Source: Harmothoe impar
Taxonomy: Eukaryota; Annelida; Polychaeta; Phyllodocida; Polynoidae
Direction: 5' to 3'
Assembly (NCBI GenBank): GCA_947462335.1
Contig: OX381707.1
Location: 31,857,618-31,921,617, forward strand
DNA: 64,000 nucleotides
The position numbers and the translations under genes were made by a program. This document shows, piece after piece, positions 33,435 through 45,568 of this stretch. The notes beneath the pieces were generated by a model that saw only the letters and a program-made list of their open reading frames with translations, did no database searches and had not been told where the DNA came from. Position 1 is the stretch's first letter. Each line of letters opens with the position of its first letter.

Positions 33435-34336
33435 ACCTGGTTTGTATCACTTGTCAGGCTGAATAAATACTGCAACTTAGTACATATGAGTAATGATAAG
33501 TCAAGACAACTCTTGAATGATGTTGGGCGTTTAATCACATGGCCTCCAGACATGAATTACAACTGGCATCTCATACACAATCACGTAAGAAAAAAATATA
33601 AATTCAAACACTGTCAATTTTCGCGGGTGCTGCATTACCAATGACGCCTGTCCCACCACAACACCAGTAGTACCCAATGTTATAGCCCGGTGGCAGCACT
33701 GTACACTGTAGTCCAGCTAACCACCTGCAGGTGGGGGCGTGGTGTAATGTTCCTGTCTTGAATTTATAGCACCATAAAGCGCGCCTTATGGTCACAATAA
33801 TACCAAATATCTTTCTACATGTTGAATAGGTGCTTAACAGAGATTGTTACTCAGCTCTTGATGCTGCTGGTCTGTAACACTGTACAACAAATTTTCAAAA
33901 ATTGAAAGAAAACGGGACCAGACTCTATTATTCTTATGTATTTTGACCTGGGGAATTAAAAAATAGCACTTAAAATTGTGTGGTAAGTCTCAGTTTTCAG
34001 ATTTTCACATTGTCTTATTTGTATACCCAGTTAGAGCTTATATATACATTATTTGTTCAAAAAGTAGGAAAATGCTTCTTCTCATGTAAAACTCATTTTT
34101 AACTAGTTACATAATTAATATTTTACTGATCTGTTATAGAAATAAATATTCTTTGTGAATAAATAGGTCCAAAATAACACTTTGAAACATATAACTAGTG
34201 CTTAAAAAGGTCGCTTTGTCTTCCTATTGTATTCCCCATAAGGACCACCTCTGACCATATTCCAGCAACCTACCTGGCTAATGTTTAATGTAAAATTAGG
34301 TTTGATATCTTCATAAAAGGATACCTTTTAGTAGAA
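33435..34336. other. intergenic stretch, no feature recognised
   Basis: Nothing supported; a 63-codon minus-strand frame at 33,604-33,795 lacks any motif. Confidence 0.45.
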
Positions 34337-34340
34337 AATT

Positions 34341-34952
34341 GTGGACAGTCGAGGGAAAAGGGTCCTCCAAGGTAAAAGCTTAATAATAAAATTGATGTCA
34401 TCAGCTTTCCAGTGATATCTTTTATAAGCAGGTACCACTTCTAGTTTTTGAGTACTGGCTCTCTGAATATGGGTGGTCACTGTCCAATCTTAAATGCCAA
34501 TAAGCTCTATCTTCCTTTGTTTTAGAGATATTCCTATCTAATTAGCATAATTATGCAAATTACCAAATATCCAAACTTTTTCAAACAATTGGCCACAGCT
34601 TTTGATCTAAAAATGGTATTTACATTCTGTTTTCAGCATAGAAATTGTTTTGGGGCCTTCTTTCATTCAATTTTTTTAAATTTTCGATTTAGAATGAAAA
34701 TCATGTTTCCATGGCAACCAACATGTGCAAAAACACCAATATAGGCCCAAAAACATTCTTTTCCATTCCAAATATGGAACGTTTTCACCAAAAATGGAAT
34801 CTTCTAACATGGCCTATCATATTCTACACAAAAAAGTAGTATAGATAAGTTTTTGCTATAACTTGGTCCTTTTTGGATATATGGAGCCCCCTGGTGGCCA
34901 AAGTTGGTACTAAAAATCCCCCGCGGAGGTCCCTTTTCCCTTGTTGATCCAC
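34341..34952 (+). mobile_element. 612-bp TIR element with 4-bp target duplication AATT
   Basis: Same family as 27,813-28,412: shared GAGGGAAAAGGG near the left end, TATCTAATTAGCATAATTA, ATCATGTTTCCATGGCAAC, GGAGCCCCCTGGTGGC and CCCCCGCGG. Target duplication AATT is present at 34,337-34,340 and 34,953-34,956. The ends read GTGGACAGTCGAGGG and TTGTTGATCCAC. Non-coding. Confidence 0.88.
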
Positions 34953-34956
34953 AATT

Positions 34957-36000
34957 CATTCTGAAAGGAATTTGCAAGGCCTGTTTTGAGGTTTGCGATA
35001 TTGATGACATTTCCAATATTCTAGAGCCAATATCTAATATTTTGACTGTGTCAATGGCTACCATGGTAGCCAGAAACTGGCCTTTGTACCATTTTTGTCT
35101 CAAAAAAACCCATTGTAGATATAGAATTTTTTAATCCTAAAGATGTAACACCAATGATCTATCATTGTATTCTGCATAAAGGGTTATCCGAGCAAATTTC
35201 TGTCCATTTATTACTATTTTTGGGATTCTGGCACTGGTGGAAGCTAAAAACAGTAATAATAGCTTCCCTGAAGGTACCTCTTGTCAGAACGGGTTACAAT
35301 CCTGATCTTTGTAGCTTAAAAAAATGTTATATCGCTTTAGGATGAATCTATATATTCTATGGTATTTTTTCAATAAATATCGGTTAAATATCACTAATTT
35401 AGCTTCATAACAGTGTAGAATCCTGTTTTTTACGGTATGTTACCACTAAATGTGCTTCAGAGTCATGTTATCTTTGCCAGGCAAACAAAATTGACAATTT
35501 TTTATGAATGCTGTCCCTGCTGTATATTGGACGGACCATAAATTCAGCAGTAGCCCGACAAATAATCATGGTTGGGATATCTTGAAACTGAGACTTATGA
35601 GTCATTTTTTCCATCATGTCCATCATTTCCATCATTTTTGGATTCAGTGACCTCAAATTAGTCTAGTCAGGTAGGTCTGCCCCCGTTTTTTTTTCGTCGT
35701 TGCACAGTGTAATTAACTATGCCTTAGTTTGGATGAGCTATTAAAGATATATCCTCATGTCATTGTATCTGCAAAATGTACATGCAGTATCATATTAAAT
35801 TAATAATGAAATAGTTGATAAAGAAATGGGTATCTGAATACGGTAGGGATAAGGACATAACAGGTGTATGAGACAGAATTAAAGACATTAAAGGATGAGG
35901 TAATGAAAATATGATGACATAAACACGCCTGAATAAATAACTTTGAAAGAATTACTGATGGAGGAATTAATAATAAAACAAAGAGACATCCTTTTAAAGA
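34957..36000. other. intergenic stretch, no feature recognised
   Basis: Short plus-strand frames of 60-76 codons have no motif or splice context. AT-rich throughout. Confidence 0.45.
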
Positions 36001-36004
36001 AGGG

Positions 36005-36215
36005 TCGTCACCTTAGATCCCAGATAACATTGCTCTCAGATTTGGCACGGAAACCAAGGCACATTGAAACCAGTTAATTACCTCGGCGACTCGGACCAAC
36101 GCTGAAGGAGGACATTTCTTACCCCTAGTTGGGGCTAGTGGAGAAGCCAAGTTCATTCAATTTCCTGTCCCAGATGTGACTGCAGGTCTTTTACCAGGCA
36201 CTGCTTTGCTGTCAA
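36005..36215 (-). repeat. duplicated exon-like block E1, copy 3
   Basis: Matches 3,690-3,900 and 17,005-17,220 through GGCACATTGAAACCAGTTAA, TTACCTCGGCGACTCGG, TTTCTTACCCC and GTCCCAGATGTGACTGCAGG. The minus-strand donor GGTAAGAAA is conserved; the upstream frame is interrupted. Confidence 0.4.
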
Positions 36216-36388
36216 TGGCTTCTCAAGTGCTCACTAAAAGGCAACCACTAATAGTAGTTGCAAGCTAAGATAATCACATGTGTTACTATATTTCAAAGTA
36301 TTTCCATAACAATGTCATCTGCATCATACCAATTGTGCATCAGGAAATGTGTATTGCGGGAAAGTGAAATTGGTTCCTCACCACTATG

Positions 36389-36599
36389 TGCCTCTACATG
36401 GGTAAAAATCGACACAGGCGACACGGCGACACGGCCCTTTTAAAAATCGACGGACACAGGGAAATCGGGGATAAAAATCGACCCATGGGGGTTTTTCTCT
36501 TTGTTCTTATATAACTAAAAATCGACACAATGCCACTACCCTACTGCTAAAATTCGACCCGGCTACACGGTCAAAATTGCGGGTACCCATGTAGAGGCA
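36389..36599. mobile_element. 211-bp hAT-like MITE with perfect 8-bp target duplication
   Basis: Termini TGCCTCTACATGGGTA and TACCCATGTAGAGGCA form a perfect 16-bp inverted pair. CCACTATG is duplicated exactly at 36,381-36,388 and 36,600-36,607. Inside, AAAAATCGAC is repeated four or more times. An 8-bp duplication is the known mark of hAT (and a few other) superfamilies. Confidence 0.92.
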
Positions 36600-36619
36600 C
36601 CACTATGGCTGGTATTTCA

Positions 36620-37370
36620 GCAGGTTAGCAATTCAAGGCCTCAGACTTACATTCATGCATGGTTATGCAGTACGTTTCCTTGGCTTAATTCATGATATTA
36701 TGTTAAAGTAACTAAGTTTGGGTCCCCTTCCAGTAATTCCACCTTTGAGAACTTATTTTGGTTGATTCCAATCATCTAGTCACACTAGTATATTGATTGT
36801 CGTAGTGTGACTTGGAAAATCCCTTCCACATCAATGAGGGCGTAAGGATGAGAGATGAGACGTCAGTTTCAGTACTTGGTATCTTTTATTAATAATAATA
36901 TTAATATCAGAGTTTGTCTTTGAAAGAAGGCGGTAGTTGACTAAAATACACATCCATTGTGAATGCATGTGAGTTTCGGTTGAACAACATGAAGACACAG
37001 CAACTGCGAATAAAAGCAATTTTTGGGTAAATTTACTAAAATGAATTGTAGGATTAACACACAATGGCTTATATATCTATAGATATATGCCATGTGATAT
37101 GCATATGTTTCCAAAGGGTAATCACTCGTCACCAACCACATATTTTTTCAATTTTCTATTCAACAATTTTGTTCATTAACTCATTTAATCATAAATTCAA
37201 TGACATCGCATAAATGATTTAGTTATTTACGAGGGTAAGTGATAATCAATTGACTAATTAAACTATTTTCTCTATTTGCTCACTTATATCAGTTGGATTT
37301 TTGTATCACCTGGGAGCCCTTTGAGGAAAGCTGCATGTTTGCATTTATCCCATCACTTGCTTATGACTTT
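36620..37370. other. intergenic stretch, no feature recognised
   Basis: Two overlapping minus-strand frames (66 and 77 codons) show no family motif. Nothing else stands out. Confidence 0.45.
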
Positions 37371-38310
37371 TGACCTTCTATGATTCTCACCACCAAAAAT
37401 AGGTATTTACACTCATCAACTTTTTTTATTGAGTAGATACCACAAATTACCAATTACTAAACCCCCATCAATTGATCAGTCACAGGCGCCAAATCAAAAA
37501 GCTTTTCTTGATAAGGCCAACGGTTTTATTCAACTTATTCATGTTTCTAGCTATAATTAAAAGCCAAAGGGGAAAAAGTGACTGGTACACTATTTAATCA
37601 CAGGACCAGTACGGAGGACAGCAAAGAGCTGGACTGAGAGTTCCAGAGAACACAGAGGAGGAACGTGTCCCTTCACAAGGTTATGAGGAGACCTTTTTAA
37701 TTCATGAATAGTAAACAACCTGTATAAAACCTCTTAAAGACAGCATCTTTAACCAGTAGCAGCAAAGTGTGAGGAAAACTGCCATCCTTCCCATAAGTGA
37801 ATGAATAAAACAGATTTCAAGGAACTAAAGATGTAAAAAGTTATAGGCTTTTGTCACAAGCATCAATCAATTCACGTTTTACTCTGAGAAAAATACAGAC
37901 CACTATAGCTCATATGATACAAGAAAATCACAATTTATTTGAATATAAACAGTCCAATATTTGTCAGTGGAGAGCATCCTTAATGGAAAATCCTTTTTTA
38001 TTTGTGTTTGCTCATAATTTGACAAAGCATGCTCTAGATATCATAAATAACATTGCTAGAAATACCTGCTATCATTTAGCCATGAAGGCTAAGTGGCACT
38101 TTGCATTGATTAGTTAATGATTTGATCTAACCTGTGAGCCTGAGTAGAAAATCAGCATCATTAGAAACTGAAAAACTGCATTCCGTGACATAAAAACTGT
38201 AGCTAGAAGTATGCAGAGTCGCCTGAAAATGTCAGGCAAAGGTCCCAGACATGTGTTCAGATGTCAAAGTGCCTGGCATCTACTTCTATCATGGTCAGAA
38301 TTTACTCTAT
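37370..38310. repeat. diverged segment with blocks A and B
   Basis: TTATGACTTTTGACCT, ACCACAAATTACCAATTACT and AAAGCTTTTCTTGA match 49,905-50,070; block A lies at about 37,570-37,720; block B (AACCTGTGAGCCTGA, AAAATCAGCATCATTA, ATATGCAGTC-like words) at about 38,125-38,300 matches about 50,690-50,850 and 10,595-10,745. Confidence 0.6.
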
Positions 38311-38818
38311 CACACATTCTACATCTCAATGGTCCCCACTTATTGAAGATCACAAACAATTATAATTAAGCATATTTGAAGGTGACCTCTCATATCTTGA
38401 CTCATCAATGAATTCCTCCTTTAGTTCCTTACACACGGAGCATGATCAACTACTCTCCCCTAAACTCCCGTCATATGTAACTCATAATTGTAAGACATTT
38501 GGGAAATGATTATGTATTTCCAGTATCTCCACAACATATGGAAGATTAACAGTGGCTGCCTATAACTGTCAACATAAGGTAGGAGGGTCTGGAGAGGCAA
38601 CTTGCCCAACAAATAATAACTCTACAATTAAAGACAACTTCTGTTTGGTGTAGTGGTATATACACGCTCGTTTTGTGGGTGATATAGAGGTAAATAATTA
38701 TCTGTATACAGATATCCGTGGAATTGAAATAGTGTTTAGCTATAGGAGTAGCATCTAAGATTCATAACTTGATCTAGAGACGCCAGCTTAAAAATCCTAC
38801 TCGACTATATGAGTTACC

Positions 38819-39985
38819 GGGCCGCTGTTGTTCGTGACATACGTCAACGATGTCTGTGAGGTCATCAGACATGGAACCTCCTATCTCTATGCAGATGACC
38901 TGGCTGTACTAGTCTCTGGTAGGGATGGGATGTGGACACAATTAAAGTATTGATGCATGAAAATCTCAGCGCTCTGTCAGGCTGGTGCAAGAAGAACAAA
39001 CTGACGGTCAATACACAAAAGACAAAAGTTATGTGGTCATACTCCCTGCGCTCCATCCCAGACTTGTCAAACGTGGGACTCAGCATGGATGATACACAGC
39101 TGCAGGTTGTAAGGGAGTTCAACTACCTTGGTGCCTTGATCGACACACATCTGTCTCTGAGTTCACACTTGAAAAAGGTGATCAGCTTGGTCCGGGTGAG
39201 ACTAGATCAACTGAAGAGGTTGCGGGCCAACTCTGACAGGCTTGCAGCGGCAGCTGTGTACGTGCACATGATAAGGACGATTATTGGCTACTGTGGGTTC
39301 CTGAGTGGAGGGGGACCCATTTGGGCTGTAAGGAAGTTACAGACCCTGCAAAACAATGGCTTACGAATATGTGAGAGGATAAGAGACCCCAGGGGGGTGG
39401 ACATAGCAGGTCTACACACAGGCCTTGGAGTCAGCACAGTAGCAACCACAAGGAACGGCCAATTACTCTGCCTCCTCTACAAAAGGTCCAAAGATGATGA
39501 GCATATCCTACGCCGCCCCAGAGTACTGCGTGACATGGACAAAGTGGACGCGCGTCAAAAAAGACATCTACGAAAGGTCCCCACTCTGGCAAGGCCTGCC
39601 GCTCTGGAACAGACTGGAAGCTGCAACACAGACCTTGGAGGACCCAAGAAGGTTCCTAGACTCCCTGAAGAAACTACCAGACTCATACCACTGTTGTTCA
39701 TCTTTCTAGGATGAACCACCATACAGTATACGAGAACTGTCTATACTTTGAGCTAAATCTCTGACTTTCTATGTCATACCATTACTTATTTCATACGCTA
39801 GTTTTATTATGAATATAAAATGAACACTGAGACTGTCACTTGAACACTGACTCCTGCTATTCATAAAGCAACCTCATCTCTCTGGAGTAGTAGCTTTTAT
39901 TACTTCTTGGCATTCTTTTGAAAATCGTCCTCTGTATACTACGAAATTAATGCCAATAAAAATTAACCAACAACAACAACACCTA
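38819..39985 (+). pseudogene. 5'-truncated non-LTR retrotransposon, reverse transcriptase C-terminal part
   Basis: The frame starts inside the polymerase domain with G-P-L-L-F and V-N-D, followed by the catalytic Y-A-D-D (38,888-38,899). A frameshift near 38,925-38,935 moves it to the next frame, where L-S-G-W-C-K-K-N-K-L and N-x-x-K-T-K follow, as in LINE thumb regions. It stays open to about 39,545. A second frameshift then leads to Y-E-R-S-P-L-W-Q-G and L-W-N-R-L, typical of the LINE C-terminus, ending in a stop at 39,707-39,709. The 3' tail is AT-rich with AATAAAAATTAACC and a CAA run. Truncation and two frameshifts make it a dead copy; clade (CR1/jockey-like) is a guess. Confidence 0.85.
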
Positions 39986-39989
39986 CTAC

Positions 39990-40216
39990 TATAAAACCTC
40001 GCGTATAAGCCTAACTTGTGTATGAGCCGCAACCCGACTTTGGGCCGATCCTATGAGCCGCACCAGAGATCTGATTATGGTGACTTTTATTACTGTGCTA
40101 CAGTAGCAAAACCTTGCGTATAAGCCGCACCATGACCCTGGGCCAATGCTAGAAGCCACACCGCCGACCTGACTGGCGTACTAGCCGCGGCTTATACACA
40201 CGTTTTCACGGTACAG
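39990..40216. mobile_element. GTATAAGCC-type MITE, copy 2
   Basis: The left end TATAAAACCTCGCGTATAAG is answered by GGCTTATACACACGTTTTCA and CGGTACAG. Internal words GCGTATAAGCC, GAGCCGCACC and TTGGGCCGAT repeat. It abuts the 3' end of the LINE fragment. Confidence 0.65.
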
Positions 40217-40265
40217 GTTTATTTTAACCAGAAATGGATGGACAATGACTGACGGCCAAAGCTCT

Positions 40266-40455
40266 GCTGCTAACAGCAACCACTACCCACAGGCAGGCAA
40301 TCCGCAGAAGAGGGTCACAGCTTACTGAGGCCACAGGCATCCCCGTCTGTACATAATTGGCTTTGTGCAGCACCTGTGTCATATCAGCTGTAAATAATGC
40401 TATACTGGCCACAGGAGGTGGGTGACAGGGCACGGAGGGATGAGAGGAACGCATG
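40266..40455. repeat. interspersed repeat R1, copy 5
   Basis: CACTACCCACAGGCAGGCAA, GAAGAGGGTCACAGCTTACT, GAGGCCACAGGCATCCCCGT and GTAAATAATGCTATACTGG match copies 4 and 6 closely. Its minus strand is open across the whole repeat. Confidence 0.75.
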
Positions 40456-40492
40456 AAAAAGGCAGGGTGACTATGGTGACATGATATTATGT

Positions 40493-41271
40493 TGTAGCTG
40501 TTGGCTATTCTAAAATAGGCATCGGCTATGAAAAACTCCAGATTCGAAAATAGGTTGTTCAGAAATTACACTTTATTCATTCTGACATACGGCTCGTAAT
40601 CATACAGACGGATAGTAACAATCAAATAGGCTTCTGAACACCAGTGGTCATATGAACATACAGGAGGTATACGCTCATGGTCTAGTACATAATTCCCGAG
40701 TTCCAAGGCTCTCTTCCATCATGGTTAACTCCACTTGGACCAGACTCCGCGGAAGGAGTTCTGTGTCCGGAGTTGTCCACCAGTGCGTCTATCTCCTCTA
40801 GTTCCCCCAGAGGGTAGAACAGAGAGAGACGCGGGGTGACCAAGTTGGAAGCAGCGACAGGACTAGGCTTAAAAGGTACAACAGAGTTCGGGGAAGCTCT
40901 GTTGTGGAGCAGTCAAGCTGACCGAAGTGCACAGCAAGACTGGGTCCTCGATTAGCAGAACCCCAGGTCTTATGTTCTGATCCTTATGTAACTCTCTTCA
41001 TTACTCGTAAACACTTGAGTTCCCGAGGAACTCCGGGTAACCACGCACCGGTGCATCCGGGCCGACACGGTACCAGAGATATGTCGGGTGACACGTGGCG
41101 GTCACGGTTCAATGCACATAACCAGGCCGCGCTCTCTCAATCCTCAGGTGTAGACTTATGTAACGATGTACCCGGCACCAGACAGGAGCGCGGCCCGGAT
41201 ACACGGCAACACACATACTCAATATAACCCAAACTGGTTCTATAGAAATAGTATAGCGGCGACCCACTACA
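40493..41271. mobile_element. probable solo LTR, 779 bp, with 4-bp target duplication ATGT
   Basis: The segment starts TGTAGCTG and ends CACTACA (TG...CA with inverted TGTAG/CTACA), bracketed by ATGT at 40,489-40,492 and 41,272-41,275. It is richer in G+C and CpG than its surroundings. The paralogous region at about 51,195-51,240 runs through without it (ACATGG..GGAATATCA...AAGTAGG against ATATT..GAATAACA...AAGTAGG). No coding sequence. A solo LTR of a Gypsy- or similar-type retrovirus-like element fits best; no internal part is left. Confidence 0.65.
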
Positions 41272-42250
41272 ATGTGAATAACAGGGGATGTGAAGTAGGG
41301 GCTACCTGGAAACTGAAGGAATCAAAGACAGTAGATTAAAGTCAATGATACAGAGGACATTGCAAAGCGAAAGCATCACTGCCTTGTCTCATAGAGAGGA
41401 CATTGGCATGAGAATGGGAAGCTCATTGAACAAGAGCTAACAAGTGTTCGGTGAGTATAAATACCCCCAAGTTTTGAGGATAGATGAGAGGGATGATAGG
41501 GAAGAGGTGGGGGGGGGAGACGGTGGAGAAGGTCAGGAGAGATCCAAAGCTTCTATGTTATGTGATATAATTGGACCACTGCCCACGCATCTATATATCT
41601 GTGTGACATCAGATACATGCAGCTGTTATTGCTATGTGAGCAGCTCTGTAAGTAGAGTAACCTGATCAGGATGACTTATGACACATACAGAGAGGACTGC
41701 TCAGGTTAAGTCCCACCAAACCAGGGACGCCCTAGATCTTTGTACATATTTTTCAAATACCAAATATTGAGATCATAGACGAATACATTTGCTAAAAATA
41801 TGTTATCCCCATTCATTATTGATTTGAAATTGAGCAGAATTTTCCACAAACCTCTTGTATAAAGAAAAGAAAGAAATCAATAGAACAATACAATGTATCT
41901 ACCTAGATTATCTAACGATGAAATGAAAAACATTTCCCTTTTCCCCCTCTTCTATAAGTGGGTGTTATCAATAGTGTCTTAAACTGAAGGCAATTGGTGA
42001 TTTAAAAGGTTTCCTGCCAATCAAGGCTGACATGCTATCATTAGACCCACTTTAGATAATGCTCGCACCGCCAGGAGGCAGATCATGCCCTCTGTCAGTG
42101 GAGCACTTGAACGGTACCTCAACTGTCTCAGATATGCCACTTACCTGTCTTCTTTGAAATCAAAACTACTTGTACTTGAATAAAATATGGGCCTGCTGCT
42201 ATGTACTGCTTTAGGCTTTTCAATGTATTAGACCTGGACCCTTGAGTCCC
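41272..42250. repeat. duplicated block C, copy 1
   Basis: CCACTTTAGATAATGCTCGC, ACCGCCAGGAGGCAGATCA, CTCTGTCAGTGGAGCACTT, GCCACTTACCTGTCTTCTTTG and GAATAAAATATGG match about 44,885-45,065 and 51,475-51,645. All three copies keep a minus-strand donor GTAAGTGGC or, on the plus strand, an AATAAA-like signal (AATAAAATATGG; AAAATATGG in copy 2). Which strand was once transcribed is open. Confidence 0.55.
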
Positions 42251-42254
42251 TTAA

Positions 42255-43425
42255 ATAACTTTAACCTGTTAAGTAACTTTTGTATATCTTAGGCGTTTAA
42301 ATACTACATTACCTGCCAGTATGAGATCTCTGATGCATGTATGTTGCTGGCCAGTTAAAAGTATGGATGTCATTTTGAATAGACACTGAATGCGCTCCTT
42401 CCATACATGGGGTATGGATGAAAAGCCATATGCATCCTCGTATACATATATTATAATCTGTATGGACATAAGTAGTCAGTGAACAGCTACATTCACTACT
42501 CTTTCTTGCACCCGGTCCAGAGTTTATTGGATGACATGAACGATAAAGAAACTAATGTGAGAGAGTCGGAAACAGATGCACTGACTTAGAACAACAGAAT
42601 GTTAGGGGACAAAACATAATAAGAAAATTCTCTACACAAGACACAGAAATAAGTACTGTAACAAAACAGCCCTGCTAAATATGTATAAAGAACCCCTTAT
42701 GAAAGCGAACTAAGAAAATACTGTTCTGTAGCTGATGTGGATGATGCTCCACAAGAATCCAGAAGGATTTTGTCCAGAAACTAAGCAATGCTGCAAAGAA
42801 CGAAAGTCCTCTGAATACATGAAAGATATGGTAAAAAGCAGCCAACAAAAATGAAGGAGAGACACAATAGGGGATGCATCTGTGCATAAGAAACACTTGT
42901 CAAATAACCTTTTAGCGTCATATCATCTGTTTGACAAGGAACAATGGTCTATGTAATGTCTGGGACGCATTATTAGACATAAAATACGATATATTTCATT
43001 CAAATGGCGCTTTTGTTGTTTACAGCATTTGATAAAATAATCTCATTTGCCTTTTTTCTTTTTTTTTTCAGATGGGTTCACTTAACTACATGTACCATAT
43101 CTATGTGAAAGGAAACTGATATCATCGTTTTAAATTGTGTATCGCCATGACCTAGTTTTGTTTTCTCTTTGAGATATAGATCGATTTGCCATTTTCTCAT
43201 TCTTTGTGTACTGGATCTTTTATACAATGATAATTATTTCTCACACATCATGCGTGCAAGGCACATGTACGAGTCACTTTAATTACATTGCATTAGGTTT
43301 GTATTGCCATCTCCATTTCAACAATTTTCTCTAATTATTTCTTCATGTTTTCTTATTGGAAAATGTCCATTGATAATCACCACATGAACAATCAGCATCG
43401 TGCTTTCATTTTGAAGCTCTGTACA
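42255..43425. other. intergenic stretch, no feature recognised
   Basis: No gene. Minus-strand frames of 66-73 codons are motif-free. A pyrimidine run near 43,050-43,070 ends in CAG but leads into no open frame. Confidence 0.45.
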
Positions 43426-43429
43426 AGTG

Positions 43430-43800
43430 TACATCATAATGAAACACCCATAGCAAGGATGTGCTGAATAGCGGACATTTACATACATTACAAAGAGATG
43501 TGATGTTTATTAGTTCTTTGAAAGGGGGTGTTAATTTACGAGAAGACGCCTCAATTGTAAATGAATGGAATATTCTGAAACATGTTTGAAAAAAAGAGGA
43601 AGAATAGTTGACAAGAAGACTCATCATTTGTGAGTGGAAGTGAATATTTGATTAATTCAAGTTGGTTTCAGAGGAACAAAACTTGACAAGAAGAGAAGGG
43701 GAGAAATCTAGTTGGAGGGAATTTCCTTTTGAATACAATTATTAGCCATCCTCTTAATGGTCCAGGTTAATCCTCAGAATGCAATTAGCAAACTCAGGTT
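43430..43800. repeat. duplicated block E, copy 1
   Basis: TCTTTGAAAGGGGGTG, GTAAATGAATGGAAT, TTGACAAGAAGAGAAGG, GGGAATTTCCTTTTGAATAC, AATTATTAGCCATCCTCTTA match about 49,540-49,830. Both copies contain internal repeats of GACAAGAAGA. Confidence 0.7.
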
Positions 43801-43960
43801 GCTGCAAGACGAATAATTTGTGGGATTAGTACAGGAAGGAGTTCAGACGTTACCCTGAATTTCGAAAGTGTACATTTATTCCATAACTTGCTTTTGATTT
43901 TCTACCTCCCATGTTTTGTGCCAGCAAGAGATCGATGTTACTCTCATCCATTCGACATTT

Positions 43961-44150
43961 GTCGGCATGATGCACCAATGCAGCCCTGCGGGTGCTGCAT
44001 TGGTGCATCATGCCGACTCTTTATGAGTGCCTCAACCCCGCAGGGTTGGCATGATGCTTAAATGCAGCCCTGGCGAGTTACTCGCCAAGGCTGCATTCAT
44101 AAATCATGACGACCAAGGGCATTATACATTAATACATTATGCCGTCCTTA
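43961..44150. mobile_element. two adjacent hairpins of a foldback element
   Basis: The first hairpin (43,961-44,017) has perfect arms GTCGGCATGATGCACCAATG plus CAGCCC..., returning GCATTGGTGCATCATGCCGA. The second (about 44,047-44,112) pairs GGCATGATGCTTAAATGCAG with CTGCATTCATAAATCATGAC around GGCGAGTTACTCGCC. GGCATGATG/CATGCC words link the two, suggesting one element with multiple stems. Confidence 0.75.
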
Positions 44151-44269
44151 AAGGGCTAATGGTATTTGATATCTGCAAATAAAAGCATAGTTAGAATAAA
44201 GCATTATTAAAAACTAAAATCAAAAGTGGGGGGAGATTGAGGGCAACTGTTCAGGTGGGCAAGGGAAGG

Positions 44270-45130
44270 AGAAAATGTAGTGGGGAGTGTCAGGAGATAC
44301 GGTTGTTGCCTCCTATTAGATGGGAGAATATTTAACTGATACCGGGCCTTAGGCTACTGCCCACCTATGTACAGGTGTAACATCAGATACTTGGATCAGA
44401 TATAGGGCCAAATATAGAGAGGACTGCTTCATGTTCCCTCCTACCCAAATAGGGATGTCCTACATCTCTTGACGCTTTATTCAAGTAAAAGAGTGATACA
44501 AATTTCAAGAAGAATATTAATACTAGAAGTATGTTTTCCTAATTCACCATTGAATTAAAATTAAGCAGCATTTTCTACTTTAAACCATTTAATTTACCTG
44601 CCTAGATGTTCTTAAAGTGAAATGAAGTACCTCAGGCTATAGAATTCTTAGTGTCACTGGAATCAACATAATTTCATTTTCTCTTCTTCTATAAGTAGTT
44701 GTAATAAGGATTGTAGTGAAACTTATTCTACATAGATAATTATTGTTGTAGTCATGGTGGGATACGTGTGGCATTAGTAAGACAGGCCTTTTTATGTGAA
44801 AGCTACGGAGGGGGCCTGCACAGAGAAATAGCGATTCCCTACAAATCTAAGGCAGTTGGTGATTTTCAATGGCTCTTGCCAATCAAGTCTGTCATGCTAT
44901 TATTAGGCACCACTTCAGTTGATGCTTTTACCGCCGGGAGGCAGGACAGGGCCTCTGTCAGTGGAGCACTTCAACGGGACCATGGATATGCCACTTACGC
45001 GTCTACTTTGAAGACTCAATTATGTTTCAAAATCTTCTTTGACTTGTACAAAATATGGACTAGCCGGTATGCACTGCTTTAGGGGTTTAAGTGAATTGGG
45101 ACTAGAACCTTGAGCCCTTCATAGCCTGTG
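44270..45130. repeat. duplicated block C, copy 2
   Basis: TGGTGGGATACGTGTGGCAT, CACCACTTCAGTTGATGC, CCGCCGGGAGGCAGGAC and ATGCCACTTACGCGTCTACT match 51,300-51,645. A 104-codon plus-strand frame (44,768-45,082) corresponds residue for residue, in places, to part of the 187-codon frame at 51,065-51,628. Confidence 0.6.
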
Positions 45131-45568
45131 AATTTCCTTCCATATGGCTTAAAGTAAGTATATCCGATGTGTAGGACAAAAAATAGATTTCCCTAAAAAT
45201 GAGTCAGAATGTTCACAAATAATTAATTTGACTTTCTATCTGTTTCATTCCCTCTAGTTCCCTTCGATTTGGCTATAATTAGATTTTATTGCCCAATATA
45301 TATGGTCATTTTGGAATAAAAGCGTGCACACACTATTCTCCCCATTGACAATACACTAGAAAAGCCCATGGTCTGGGGACATAAGATCATTTTGCGACCT
45401 ATAAACAGCCATTGATAACATTTGATAGACCTCTATCCTCCAAATATTATACTTTTACCGCGTTTGGAATACATTTAAGTAAAATTTGAAATTTGAAGAA
45501 AAATCGGATATACCCACTCCAGATTTCTCATTATGATTACATGCTGATATGACACCATTGATGACTTA

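Noticed and set aside
32400..33480. CAGGCTG-rich region considered as a tRNA cluster or CRISPR-like array
   Set aside because: No constant spacing, no cloverleaf, and the genome is eukaryotic; a weak inverted-repeat element is the better reading.
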